NCBI GenBank assembly: GCA_027030245.1
Contig: JALVFE010000033.1
Coordinates: 1 to 63,089 of the forward strand
Source of the DNA: Melioribacteraceae bacterium
GTDB taxonomy: Bacteria; Bacteroidota; Ignavibacteria; Ignavibacteriales; Melioribacteraceae
Direction: 5' to 3'
Length of the DNA stretch: 63,089 bases
Below, one piece after another: positions 47,207 to 56,741 of the stretch. Under the pieces are notes generated by a model that searched no databases, was not told the DNA's origin, and worked only from the letters and a program-made list of their open reading frames with translations. A program made the translations under genes and the position numbers. Within the stretch, counting starts at the first letter, position 1, and every line of letters begins with the position of its first letter.

Positions 47207-50113
47207 TTGAGATTCTTTATACTTTTTGTCATATCATTCTCTCTTTCCTCCCCTTTGTTTTCACAAATATTAGTGACAAATAACATTACCGTTGATGACG
47301 GACTTTCATATTCCGAAGTAACTTGCGCTTATAAAGATCACCGCAATATTCTTTGGTTGGGAACTTCTTCCGGATTATCCGAATGGAACAGTGTTGAATT
47401 CAAAAATTATTACGGCGAAGACGGACTTCCGTCAAGTTTTATTAAATCCATTTGCGAAGACGAAAACGGTGTTCTGTTTGTTGCCACAGACGAAGGACTT
47501 GTTTATAAAAAGGATGAGCGATTTCTCTTCCCGGAGAATTTACCAAATGAACTAAAATCAAAAATAAACGATGTTTACCTTTCAAGGAATAATAAACTCT
47601 ATATTCTTTCCGAAAATTCCGGTTTATGGATTAAAGATAAAAACGGATTTCACAATTTGGAACTTGATAGCGAAAAAAATAATTTTATCCCGATTTCCAT
47701 TTTAGAAAGAAAGAACGGCGATATTTTAATCGGAACACGCTCGGGAGGGATTTATCAAATAACAGGCAATAAAATCAAACGGATAATTTTCGAACCGGTA
47801 TATAAAAAATTTCCTGTTGTGGATTTGGTTGAATTAAGTAACGATTCGCTTTATGTTGCGCTTCAAGGTTTCGGTCTTATTTTGTACGATAACATTAATA
47901 AAACAAAAACGGTTCTTTCCCGCAGAAACGGTTTGCCTTCCAACATAGTAAACGATTTGCAATTAGATTCAAAAAACAAACTTTTTGTTGCTACAACAAA
48001 CGGAATTGCAATAGTTGTGAATAATAAAATTTCAAAAATATTAACTCAAAAAAACGGACTTCAAAATGAATTTATTCTTAAAGTATTTTCGTTGAACGAA
48101 GATGGAGCTTATTTATTTCTCAGCGCAGGCAACGGCTTCTACACTTATCAAGAAAATTCATTTGCTACTTATAACAAAAGCATCGGTTTGCTTCATAATA
48201 ATGTTTGGCGAATAAAAGAGTTGAAAGACGGTTCTTTTTGTTTTCTCACCGACGAAGGGATTTCCCTTTTTAAGAACAATCATTTCCGTTCGATAACCAC
48301 TAAAAACGGTTTGGGAGATAATTTGGTAGTATCCCTTTTTGAAGATTCAACCGGGAACTTATACGTAAGCACATATTCGGACGGGGTTAATTTAATTAAG
48401 GGTAATAAGATTAAACGATTAAACCGTAAAATCGGAATGTTCGAAAACACTACGTGTACTATTGAAGAATACAACAAAGACACACTCTTTTTCATTACAA
48501 GGTCAAAAGGAATTGCGGTCTTCGACGGGAAAAAAATTATCGATACTTTAACTATAGGCGACGGAATATTAAATCCTATCATCTTATCCTCACTTAAAAA
48601 ACACGACGGAACGATAGTAGTCAGCGTTAAAAAAGACGGTCTTTATAAATACAAAAACAAAAAATTCATAAAATATTTAGACGATATAAAAGATTGCTCA
48701 ATATGGGCGATTTATGAGGATGAACGGGACAACCTGTACCTCGGAACGAACGAGAAAGGAATCATCAAATGCTATCCGGACGGTCGCCGTGACACGGTAA
48801 ACGTCAGTACCGGCTTATCGAATAATGTTGTAGTTAGCATTACCGGTGACGATTACGGTAATATCTACGCCGGAACCGATAGAGGTTTGAATATCATCAA
48901 ATTCTCCGCTCCCGGAAAATTTAAAGTGCGACAACTTTTCAAACAAAGCGGATTGGCAAACAGCGAATGCAACCAAGGGGCATTATATAAAGATAAGGAA
49001 GGAAATGTTTGGGTTGGAACTATCGGTGGCGTTACGAAAATAAATCCCGCAATAAATGATAATTCGGAATCAGATACACCGATTATTTTTACATCCGTAA
49101 AAATATTGGATAAAAGCATTCCTTTCAGCGATAGCTTAAATGATTTAAAGCTTAATTATTATGATAATGATATAACTTTCAAGTTTGTCGGACTCAATTA
49201 CCTTGATCCGCAAATAGTTAAATATAAATACAAACTTAAAAACGCCGATAGAAAATGGAATATAGATAATAAAAACGAAATTAGATATGCAAAACTTCCT
49301 CCCGGTGAATACAAATTCATGGTTGCCGCTAACAACAACTGGGGTATTTGGTCAAAACCGGTATCAATTTCTTTCGAAATTGCAAAACCCTTCTGGCAAA
49401 CTTGGCAGTTTACGGCTTCACTTTTTGTGCTCGCCGTTCTAATAGTTTACTCAATACTGAATTACCGGTTAAAAAATATAATGCGACTCGAGAAATTGAG
49501 AAGTAAAATCTCAGCCGATTTGCACGACGAAATAGGTTCCGGATTATCCGAAATTTCAATTTTAAGCGAACTTCTAAAATATAACAAAACGTTCGATGAC
49601 AAGCTTATCAACGGGCTCGACCAGATCGGGGATTCGACACGGAAACTGATTAAAAGTTTAAGCGATATCATTTGGATAGTTAATCCCAAAGAAGAAAGTC
49701 TCGGCGATTTGATTAACAGAATTCAAAACACATATCAGGAAGTCTTTTTTCACGCTAAAATAAATTTGCATATCAACTATGTTGAAAAATTAAAGGAGAT
49801 AAACCTGCCGCTGGAAGTAAGACAAAATCTATATTTGATAATAAAAGAAGCGGTAAATAACGCATTAAAATACAGCAAAGGAAAAAATATTTTTATCAAC
49901 ATAAAAAAATTAAATCAATATCTTGTATTTGAAATTATTGACGATGGCGTTGGACTGAAAAAAGAGGATCACGATAAAGGGAACGGCTTGTATAACATGA
50001 GAAAAAGAGCGGAAACCATTAATGCGGGGTTTGCTATTGAAAGTGATCAAAACGGAACAAAGGTCATAATTAAAATACCCATAAAAAGAAGCAGGATAAA
50101 ATGGTTAAAGTAG
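47207..50113 (+). CDS. Propeller-type sensor histidine kinase (Reg_prop, Y_Y_Y, HisKA_3)
   Basis: A 968-residue sensor. A signal peptide (1-20) leads to a periplasmic beta-propeller built from repeats such as SICEDENGVLFVATDEGL (about 25-640), then a Y_Y_Y domain (about 645-725), one membrane helix at 735-754, a HisKA_3 dimerisation domain with phospho-acceptor H773 in SADLHDEIGSG, and an HATPase_c domain (N-box KEAVNNAL near 880, DDGVGL near 912). The architecture is that of hybrid-like sensors often tied to polysaccharide use, but here the receiver is a separate protein. The start codon is TTG. It overlaps the response-regulator gene by 13 bp. Confidence 0.9.
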   Translation: MRFFILFVISFSLSSPLFSQILVTNNITVDDGLSYSEVTCAYKDHRNILWLGTSSGLSEWNSVEFKNYYGEDGLPSSFIKSICEDENGVLFVATDEGLVYKKDERFLFPENLPNELKSKINDVYLSRNNKLYILSENSGLWIKDKNGFHNLELDSEKNNFIPISILERKNGDILIGTRSGGIYQITGNKIKRIIFEPVYKKFPVVDLVELSNDSLYVALQGFGLILYDNINKTKTVLSRRNGLPSNIVNDLQLDSKNKLFVATTNGIAIVVNNKISKILTQKNGLQNEFILKVFSLNEDGAYLFLSAGNGFYTYQENSFATYNKSIGLLHNNVWRIKELKDGSFCFLTDEGISLFKNNHFRSITTKNGLGDNLVVSLFEDSTGNLYVSTYSDGVNLIKGNKIKRLNRKIGMFENTTCTIEEYNKDTLFFITRSKGIAVFDGKKIIDTLTIGDGILNPIILSSLKKHDGTIVVSVKKDGLYKYKNKKFIKYLDDIKDCSIWAIYEDERDNLYLGTNEKGIIKCYPDGRRDTVNVSTGLSNNVVVSITGDDYGNIYAGTDRGLNIIKFSAPGKFKVRQLFKQSGLANSECNQGALYKDKEGNVWVGTIGGVTKINPAINDNSESDTPIIFTSVKILDKSIPFSDSLNDLKLNYYDNDITFKFVGLNYLDPQIVKYKYKLKNADRKWNIDNKNEIRYAKLPPGEYKFMVAANNNWGIWSKPVSISFEIAKPFWQTWQFTASLFVLAVLIVYSILNYRLKNIMRLEKLRSKISADLHDEIGSGLSEISILSELLKYNKTFDDKLINGLDQIGDSTRKLIKSLSDIIWIVNPKEESLGDLINRIQNTYQEVFFHAKINLHINYVEKLKEINLPLEVRQNLYLIIKEAVNNALKYSKGKNIFINIKKLNQYLVFEIIDDGVGLKKEDHDKGNGLYNMRKRAETINAGFAIESDQNGTKVIIKIPIKRSRIKWLK

Positions 50114-50739
50114 TAATCGTTGAAGACAATCCGATATTTCGCGAGGGAATCGGAGCGTTGATTAACGGAACGAATGGTTTAAGGTGCATTAAAACCTATG
50201 AAAAATATGAAACACTTCTCCCCGAAATCGAAGAGCTAAATCCGGATATAATAATCAGCGACATAAATCTGCCGGGGATGTCGGGAATAGACGGAGTGAT
50301 CAAAGTAAAAAAATTACTTCCCGATGTTAAAATTATGATGCTTACGGTATACGAAGACGACAAAAGAATATTCGAGGCTTTGTTAGCCGGAGCCAGCGGT
50401 TATTTATCGAAAAACACATCACCGGCAAAAATAATAGAAGCGATAGAAGAATTAAATGCCGGCGGTTCTCCAATGAATGCTAATATCGCAAACAAAGTAG
50501 TAAACCTGTTACGTTCAAAAACCAACATTTCCATTGAAAACGAGATTAACTTTTCTTTCAAAGAAAAAACCGTTCTGGAAAATATAGCAAAAGGAAAAAA
50601 CTACGCTTACATTGCCGAAGAATTGAATATAAGCGTACATACGGTGCGCTATTACATAAAACGCATTTACGAAAAACTGCAAACATCTTCCAAATCGGAA
50701 GCGATAGCCATAGCTTATAAAAAGGGATTATTAGATTAG
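50101..50739 (+). CDS. NarL/LuxR-family response regulator
   Basis: A 212-residue two-domain regulator. The receiver has the acidic pair E8-D9, phospho-acceptor D54 in ISDINLPG, Thr in MLTVYEDD and Lys in YLSKN; the C-terminal LuxR-type HTH (about 148-210) contains YAYIAEELNISVHTVRYYIK. The overlap with the kinase gene makes it the cognate partner. Its targets are unknown; the downstream secreted-protein genes are candidates. Confidence 0.92.
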   Translation: MVKVVIVEDNPIFREGIGALINGTNGLRCIKTYEKYETLLPEIEELNPDIIISDINLPGMSGIDGVIKVKKLLPDVKIMMLTVYEDDKRIFEALLAGASGYLSKNTSPAKIIEAIEELNAGGSPMNANIANKVVNLLRSKTNISIENEINFSFKEKTVLENIAKGKNYAYIAEELNISVHTVRYYIKRIYEKLQTSSKSEAIAIAYKKGLLD

Positions 50740-50868
50740 TATCGACCACTACATTTTTTAATAATCCTACTCAAAGTGATAGGAATTTCCCTCCAAAACC
50801 ATAAAAATTACTCAATTTGCTAATAGATTTGCTTTTAGCCATCCTATATTTTGCCCCCAACAATATTG

Positions 50869-51348
50869 ATGAAAATGAATTTACTGATTGTAAACAATAA
50901 CATTTTTTACGCCAAGAGTCTAAAGAAACTTTTAGATAAAAACATGGAATCGGTTTCTATCAAAATATCAAGGGATTTCAAATCTTTATCTCAAAGCCAA
51001 ATTTCTTCAGCAAATGTAATTCTTTTTGAAGCATGTGCAAAAAATATCAATTATATAAAACACATTAAAAACTACAGCGACTATAACCAGATTAAATTTG
51101 TTGCCCTGACCGACAAACCGGATGATGAAATTCTAATTGAAACAATAAAGACAGGCGTTTCGGCAATTATCTATAAAATGGAAAAGATAGAACATATCAT
51201 AGAAGAACTAAACATGGTTCTGCGCGGCAAGGCAAGTTTCCCGGAAAACTTAATTAATAATATGAAGGAAATTCTCTTTTTCGAAGAACCGAAAGAATCA
51301 CAGGGTTTCGTAAATATATTAGGCAAATACGTTGGCGGGAAAAAGTGA
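50869..51348 (+). CDS. Pseudo-receiver protein, no output domain
   Basis: A 159-residue stand-alone receiver-like fold. The metal-binding acidic pair is replaced by N9-N10 (LIVNNN) and the phosphorylated Asp by E54 (ILFEAC), while T81 (ALTD) and K103 (IYKME) remain. It therefore cannot be phosphorylated in the normal way; a Glu at that site may mimic the active state. The tail of about 40 residues has no DNA-binding domain. It lies 129 bp after the response-regulator gene and just before a T9SS cargo gene. The ATG at 50869 is used; TTG upstream is possible. Confidence 0.65.
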   Translation: MKMNLLIVNNNIFYAKSLKKLLDKNMESVSIKISRDFKSLSQSQISSANVILFEACAKNINYIKHIKNYSDYNQIKFVALTDKPDDEILIETIKTGVSAIIYKMEKIEHIIEELNMVLRGKASFPENLINNMKEILFFEEPKESQGFVNILGKYVGGKK

Positions 51349-51416
51349 CACGGAAGTTAAATAAAAATTTGAATACGAAAGAATTTATTAAATACAAAAT
51401 AGAATATAGGTGTAAC

Positions 51417-54400
51417 ATGAAAAACTTATTACTCTTTTTAACAACATTGTTTCTAATCGAATTGAATAGCAGCGTTTCCCTTGCTCAATTACAATTGGTT
51501 AATCGGTTTGAGGAGATGAACAATATTGGCACAACCCATTTTGGTAGTGCGGTTCAATATGCAGGCGATGTTAACGGAGACGGCTACAGCGATATAATCG
51601 TTGGCGCTTATAAATACGGTGATTACGAGAATATCGGAAAAGCTTATCTTTATTTCGGTGGCGCTCAAATGGATTCGATACCCGATCTTACGTTCATTGG
51701 CGAACAAGTTGACAACTATTTCGGATGTTCGGTTTCCACGGCGGGCGATGTAAACGGCGATGGTTATGACGATATTATAATCGGAGCTTACGGAGCCAAT
51801 TTTGACGACGGAAAAGCTTATCTTTATTTTGGAGGCGCCGAAATGGATACGGTTGCAGATTTAATCTTTATAGGAAAAGATAGTTATCCCGAATACGAAA
51901 ATGGCAAGTTTGCAATTTCTGTCGCTTCAGCCGGTGATTTCAACGGCGACGGTTACGACGATATAATCATCGGTTCTTCAGAATATGAAAATGATGATAT
52001 ACACGACGGTGATTATACCGGAGGCGTTCATCTTTATTTCGGCGGCGTAAATATGGATAATACGCGGGACATGCTTTTTGTGGGAAAAAACGATGGAGAT
52101 CAATTCGGCTATTCCGTCGCTTCGGCAGGAGATTTTAATAACGACGGATACTCGGATATAATTGTAGGCGCTTACGGAGCCGATGAAGCATACATTTACT
52201 TGGGTGGTGCAAATCCCGATACTACTTACGACCTTGTGCTCACAGATAACGATCCATCCGAATATGCAGAATTTGGTTCTACGGTCTCTTCCGCAGGGGA
52301 TGTTAACGGAGATAATTACGATGATGTTATTATTGGAAATTCAAATACTACAAGCGCGTATATTTACTATGGAGGTTCAACTTTGGACCCGACCGCAGAT
52401 GTAAATCTTATTTATACCGGCGGAGACTTCGGAGGTTCTGTTTCAACAGCAGGAGATGTAAATAACGATGGTTACGACGATGTGCTTGTTTCCGATAATT
52501 TTTATTACGATGATACTAAAGCCGGGCATGCATATATCTTTTTAGGCGGCTCTACAATGGATAATGTTATGGATTATAGTTTTTCCGAAGGCGAAACTCA
52601 ATGGAGTTCATTTGGTTTGCCCGTAGCCTATGCCGGAGATATTAATAATGATGGCTTTAGTGATATTATTGTCAGCGATGCAAATGAAAGTAATTCTGTA
52701 GGTTCGGTATATCTATATTTAGGCAGTCAGTCAATGGATAACTATGTGGACGTTCACTTTGTCGGTGAGGGAAGTGGAAATACATTTGGCCAGTATATGA
52801 CTTCAGGCGATTTTAACGGAGACGGCTATCCGGATATAGCTGTAGAAGCTACCATGTATAATAATGGAGAGGGAATAACTTATTTTTATTTCGGGGGAAT
52901 AAATGCGGATACCGTTGCAGATCTTACTATTCCGGGCAGAGGGGAAATTTCTTCTGCCGGAGATGTTAACGGGGACGGTTACGATGATTTCTTGATTGCC
53001 AATACTTCTGCCGATAATTATAAAGGTGAAGTATATTTATATTACGGCGGCAATCCCATGGATACCCAACATGATTTTGTATTTAAAGGTAAATATAATT
53101 ATCAATATTTTGGTACTTCTCTTTCATCAGCCGGCGATGTTAACGGAGACGGATACGATGACATAATTATTGGTTCGAATAGCAAATATGCAGATATATT
53201 TTTCGGAGGCGAAACGCTTAGTTTAACCTCCGATGTACACCTGGAAGAAACAAGCTTACAAAATTTTGGCAAACATGTATCCAGTGCAGGTGATGTCAAT
53301 AATGATGGATATGATGACGTGATGGTTTCCGGTGATCACTATTCATCCAGCAATCTAGGAAGAGTACTAATTTATTTTGGCGGACAATCAATGGATGCCA
53401 CTGCCGATGTCGGACTTTCGGGTGAGCATGGTTATGATGGATTTGGAAGAGCTCTTTCCAGTGCAGGAGATGTTAACGGTGACGGCTATGATGATGTAAT
53501 TATTGGGGCATACAAATATAACTCGGATGGAAGAGCATACATTTTTTATGGCGGTTCCCCCATGAGCACAACAGCCGGCGTAACACTTGATGCCGAAACC
53601 CCCGGAGATGAATTTGGTTATATAGTATCTAAAATTGGCGACATTAATAGCGACGGCTACGATGACGTTATTGTTGGGGCTCCATATTTCTATATCGATT
53701 CGTACCATACCACTATGGGAAAAAGCTATATTTATTACGGAGGTTCCAGCATGTCTACAACTCCGCAATATACAATCGTCTTGGACTACACTAAATATTA
53801 TATTAGTTCTTCTTCCCCAGTTGCCTGTGGGGTTGGTGATTTTAACGGTGACGGGAAAAACAATTTTGTGGTTAGTAATTTTGATCATATTCAGAACGGA
53901 ATGGCATTTTTATATTACGACTCTAATTCTGCTTTACCGGTTGAGTTAACATCATTTTCGGCTAATGCGCAACAAGACGGAGTTTTGCTTAGTTGGAAAA
54001 CAGCAACCGAAGTAAATAACTACGGTTTTGAAATAGAACGATCCGTTGCTCAGATTGTTAAGCAGAGTAACGAATGGGAAAAGATTGGTTTTGTTGAGGG
54101 GCACGGCAATAGCAATTCACCGAAACAGTATAAGTTTTTGGACAATTCGGTTACGGGCGGAAAATATATTTACCGTCTAAAACAAATTGACACGGACGGC
54201 TCGTATAAATATTCCAAGCTTATTGAGGTAAATACGGAACTTCCGGGTAGATTTGAACTTTTACAAAATTACCCGAATCCGTTTAACCCGACAACAACAA
54301 TTAAATATTCAATCCCCACTTCCTCCCCTTTGGCAAAGGGGAGGACAGAGGAGGGGTTCGTGACTCTCAAAGTTTACGATGTTCTCGGCAGAGAAATAAA

Positions 54401-54539
54401 AACATTGGTAAACAAAAAACAATCTCCCGGCAATTACACAGTAGAGTTTAATGCCGCAAATCTTCCGAGCGGATTGTATTTCTACAAACTTACAGCAGGT
54501 AGTTTTTCTCAAACGAAGAAAATGATATTGATGAAGTAG
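51417..54539 (+). CDS. FG-GAP repeat secreted protein with T9SS sorting domain
   Basis: A 1040-residue exported protein. A signal peptide (1-23, ending SLAQ) is followed by about 14-16 FG-GAP/integrin-alpha-type repeats with the calcium loop GDVNGDGYDDIIIG, forming one or two beta-propellers (about 30-830), a beta-sandwich stretch (LLSWKTATEVNNYGFEIER), then a type IX sorting domain starting at NYPNPFNP near 955 and ending KKMILMK. The sorting domain contains the in-frame palindrome-encoded insert SPLAKGRTEEG. The ATG at 51417 is chosen because it gives the signal peptide. A surface or secreted adhesive role is likely. Confidence 0.85.
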   Translation: MKNLLLFLTTLFLIELNSSVSLAQLQLVNRFEEMNNIGTTHFGSAVQYAGDVNGDGYSDIIVGAYKYGDYENIGKAYLYFGGAQMDSIPDLTFIGEQVDNYFGCSVSTAGDVNGDGYDDIIIGAYGANFDDGKAYLYFGGAEMDTVADLIFIGKDSYPEYENGKFAISVASAGDFNGDGYDDIIIGSSEYENDDIHDGDYTGGVHLYFGGVNMDNTRDMLFVGKNDGDQFGYSVASAGDFNNDGYSDIIVGAYGADEAYIYLGGANPDTTYDLVLTDNDPSEYAEFGSTVSSAGDVNGDNYDDVIIGNSNTTSAYIYYGGSTLDPTADVNLIYTGGDFGGSVSTAGDVNNDGYDDVLVSDNFYYDDTKAGHAYIFLGGSTMDNVMDYSFSEGETQWSSFGLPVAYAGDINNDGFSDIIVSDANESNSVGSVYLYLGSQSMDNYVDVHFVGEGSGNTFGQYMTSGDFNGDGYPDIAVEATMYNNGEGITYFYFGGINADTVADLTIPGRGEISSAGDVNGDGYDDFLIANTSADNYKGEVYLYYGGNPMDTQHDFVFKGKYNYQYFGTSLSSAGDVNGDGYDDIIIGSNSKYADIFFGGETLSLTSDVHLEETSLQNFGKHVSSAGDVNNDGYDDVMVSGDHYSSSNLGRVLIYFGGQSMDATADVGLSGEHGYDGFGRALSSAGDVNGDGYDDVIIGAYKYNSDGRAYIFYGGSPMSTTAGVTLDAETPGDEFGYIVSKIGDINSDGYDDVIVGAPYFYIDSYHTTMGKSYIYYGGSSMSTTPQYTIVLDYTKYYISSSSPVACGVGDFNGDGKNNFVVSNFDHIQNGMAFLYYDSNSALPVELTSFSANAQQDGVLLSWKTATEVNNYGFEIERSVAQIVKQSNEWEKIGFVEGHGNSNSPKQYKFLDNSVTGGKYIYRLKQIDTDGSYKYSKLIEVNTELPGRFELLQNYPNPFNPTTTIKYSIPTSSPLAKGRTEEGFVTLKVYDVLGREIKTLVNKKQSPGNYTVEFNAANLPSGLYFYKLTAGSFSQTKKMILMK

Positions 54540-54925
54540 TCCCAAATAACTGCATTCGGGGACAAGGCATGCCTTGTCCCTAAACCTCTTGAAGAAAAGA
54601 CAACCCGACGGATTTATCCGTGGGATAAGCCATACCGCCGTGGGTCAGCGAATAAGCATAAAAAGATAAACCGCAACCGTTTCAATGGTTTTTATAGCAG
54701 AAACTTAGCCCGCGACTGAAGTCGCGGAGTTCAATCTTCAACATGAAAAAGTTAAAGATTTAATTGTGCGCTAATTGCACTGATGCCGAAACCTATGCCT
54801 CGACATGTTTTAGCACAAAGAATTTCAACTTTGAAGAGAACTATTCCTCCCCAAAAATTACCTGGTGGGAAGTACCACTCCTCTCCACCAATTATCACCA
54901 TCTACAAGCTCCATATCACGAAAGA
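54264..54925 (+). repeat. Duplicated module, copy A (T9SS domain end plus 3' flank)
   Basis: About 660 bp nearly identical to 56454-57185. It covers the last 92 codons of the FG-GAP gene and 385 bp of non-coding DNA. The flank is a string of short palindromes: a perfect 22-bp GGGACAAGGCATGCCTTGTC (54559-54580), a CGGATTTATCCG hairpin near 54610, AACCG/CGGTT-type arms near 54670-54700, and CCGCGACTGAAGTCGCGG (54710-54727). No gene is seen in the 531-bp gap beyond these. Confidence 0.85.
54322..54344 (+). repeat. Palindromic element inserted in frame in the sorting domain (copy A)
   Basis: CCTCCCCTTT-GGC-AAAGGGGAGG, a perfect 10-bp stem with a 3-nt loop, inside coding sequence. With its flank it encodes SPLAKGRTEEG between the IPTS and FVTLKV strands of the sorting domain, where related domains have no such segment. 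Confidence 0.75.
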
Positions 54926-55070
54926 TAATAATTTCCTAACAGGCTAACTGCATACAACCGGCAGTAATTATGTTTTATAGAATTCTTGTGATTAAAGTCA
55001 CTTGTAAATAAGATACCGGTATATTATTTTAGGGTGTCAAATTTCGAACAATTCTTAAGAGGTGATCAAA

Positions 55071-56741
55071 ATGCGTAAAATCTTTTGGTTACTGCTTTTA
55101 AGTTTAGTTTACAATTTGCATGCCCAAACAAATCCAACAAATTTAATTGAGTTTAAAATAATAGACTCTCTTTCCAGCGCAACCAACCCCTACGGCAGAT
55201 TGTGGTATTGGGGATATGGCGATGTTCATTTCACAACCAATGGTAATAGAATTTTATTAGCGGCAAAAAAAACTTACATCGATCCTCAAACCAATAAAGC
55301 CGGAACACATTTACTTTTCGGGGAAAGACAAAATTTCGGAAAGTGGGATTTTGAAAACCTTTATACTTATTCCGACAGTACCCATTTTTCGCCGGTAAAA
55401 GCAATGTTAATGTACGGACAACTTCCAATAGTATTTTTTACCGATAAAAACGTTAATGCCTATTCCAATTTGTTCTTTACAAACGAAACCGGAACGGGAT
55501 GGGCAACTACTACATTGATAACAGATCCGCATAATGATTCAAATCCGGATAACGACGATATTACCGAGTCGTATGACAATAAAAATTTCTCTATTTCTCA
55601 AGGGGAAAACGGAGCAACTGTTTACTGGTGGCGTGATAATTACGATGAACTTTCTCCTGGTAATTGGAAAGACAGATGGCAACTCGTTTATTCTAATTGG
55701 GCAACAGGAGAAGACACGGTAATTTGGAGTTCACCATACGGCGAAATTGTGGATAAAGCACCGGCGGTAACGGAGGACGGAGAATATGTTGCTTTTTCTT
55801 TTCATTCAAAAGATAGTGAAGGTCATAATTATTGGGGAATTCGAGTTTTTAGAAAAACAAACTACGGTTACGTGCAAGATTTGGCAGACAGTTCCATGGA
55901 AGACGTATTTGGCGGATTTTTCGGACTTGCAATCGGGAAAAAACCAAACGGTGACGTTCTACTTATTGCAAAGAATTCATCAGATTACATGAGTTCACCG
56001 GTATGGGTAAAGAGTGCAGGGATTTGGAGTAAAGTAACGGACAATTATCCGCAAGGTCCTAATACCGATACATATTTATTATCTTCTGCTTCTTCAAGAT
56101 ATTTAAATAACGAGAGAATCCAATTCTCAAAAAACGGAACAGCGTTTTGGGGAGATATGGACGGCTGGGTAACCTATACCACCAGCGCAGAAATCAGTTT
56201 TTATACTCCCGACGGCAGATTCGGACATTTCTATTTTCCCAAATTACCTTATTACCAAGGAAACGGCAGTTTTGAATATCACGACTTCTGTATAACTGAT
56301 GACGATACATTGCACATAGTTTATAATTACAAACCCTCTGTAGAAAATCCGTCAATGTATTTGGTTGAAGGTAAATTGTATATTCCCGATTTGCTGAACT
56401 TACTGACCGGAATCGAGGATGAAAATCATCAACAATTTAGTTTTAAATTATTTCAAAATTACCCTAATCCGTTTAACCCGACAACAACAATTAAATATTC
56501 AATCCCCACTTCCTCCCCTTTGGCAAAGGGGAGGACAGAGGAGGAGTTCGTGACTCTCAAAGTTTACGATGTTCTCGGCAGAGAAATAAAAACATTGGTA
56601 AACAAAAAACAATCTCCCGGCAATTACACAGTAGAGTTTAATGCCGCATCCGCCGCAGGCGGACTTCCGAGCGGATTGTATTTCTACAAACTAACAGCCG
56701 GTAGTTTTTCTCAAACGAAGAAAATGATATTGATGAAGTAG
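55071..56741 (+). CDS. Secreted protein with T9SS sorting domain, unknown N-terminal domain
   Basis: A 556-residue exported protein: signal peptide (1-18, ending LHAQ), a body of about 430 residues rich in Trp, Tyr and Asp with phrases such as APAVTEDGEYVAFSFHS and WVTYTTSAEIS that look like a beta-propeller, then a T9SS sorting domain. The last 96 residues are almost the same as in the FG-GAP protein, including the palindrome insert, plus a second small insert SAAGG encoded by TCCGCCGCAGGCGGA. An AGAGGTGAT ribosome site supports the ATG at 55071. The function of the body is unknown. Confidence 0.8.
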   Translation: MRKIFWLLLLSLVYNLHAQTNPTNLIEFKIIDSLSSATNPYGRLWYWGYGDVHFTTNGNRILLAAKKTYIDPQTNKAGTHLLFGERQNFGKWDFENLYTYSDSTHFSPVKAMLMYGQLPIVFFTDKNVNAYSNLFFTNETGTGWATTTLITDPHNDSNPDNDDITESYDNKNFSISQGENGATVYWWRDNYDELSPGNWKDRWQLVYSNWATGEDTVIWSSPYGEIVDKAPAVTEDGEYVAFSFHSKDSEGHNYWGIRVFRKTNYGYVQDLADSSMEDVFGGFFGLAIGKKPNGDVLLIAKNSSDYMSSPVWVKSAGIWSKVTDNYPQGPNTDTYLLSSASSRYLNNERIQFSKNGTAFWGDMDGWVTYTTSAEISFYTPDGRFGHFYFPKLPYYQGNGSFEYHDFCITDDDTLHIVYNYKPSVENPSMYLVEGKLYIPDLLNLLTGIEDENHQQFSFKLFQNYPNPFNPTTTIKYSIPTSSPLAKGRTEEEFVTLKVYDVLGREIKTLVNKKQSPGNYTVEFNAASAAGGLPSGLYFYKLTAGSFSQTKKMILMK

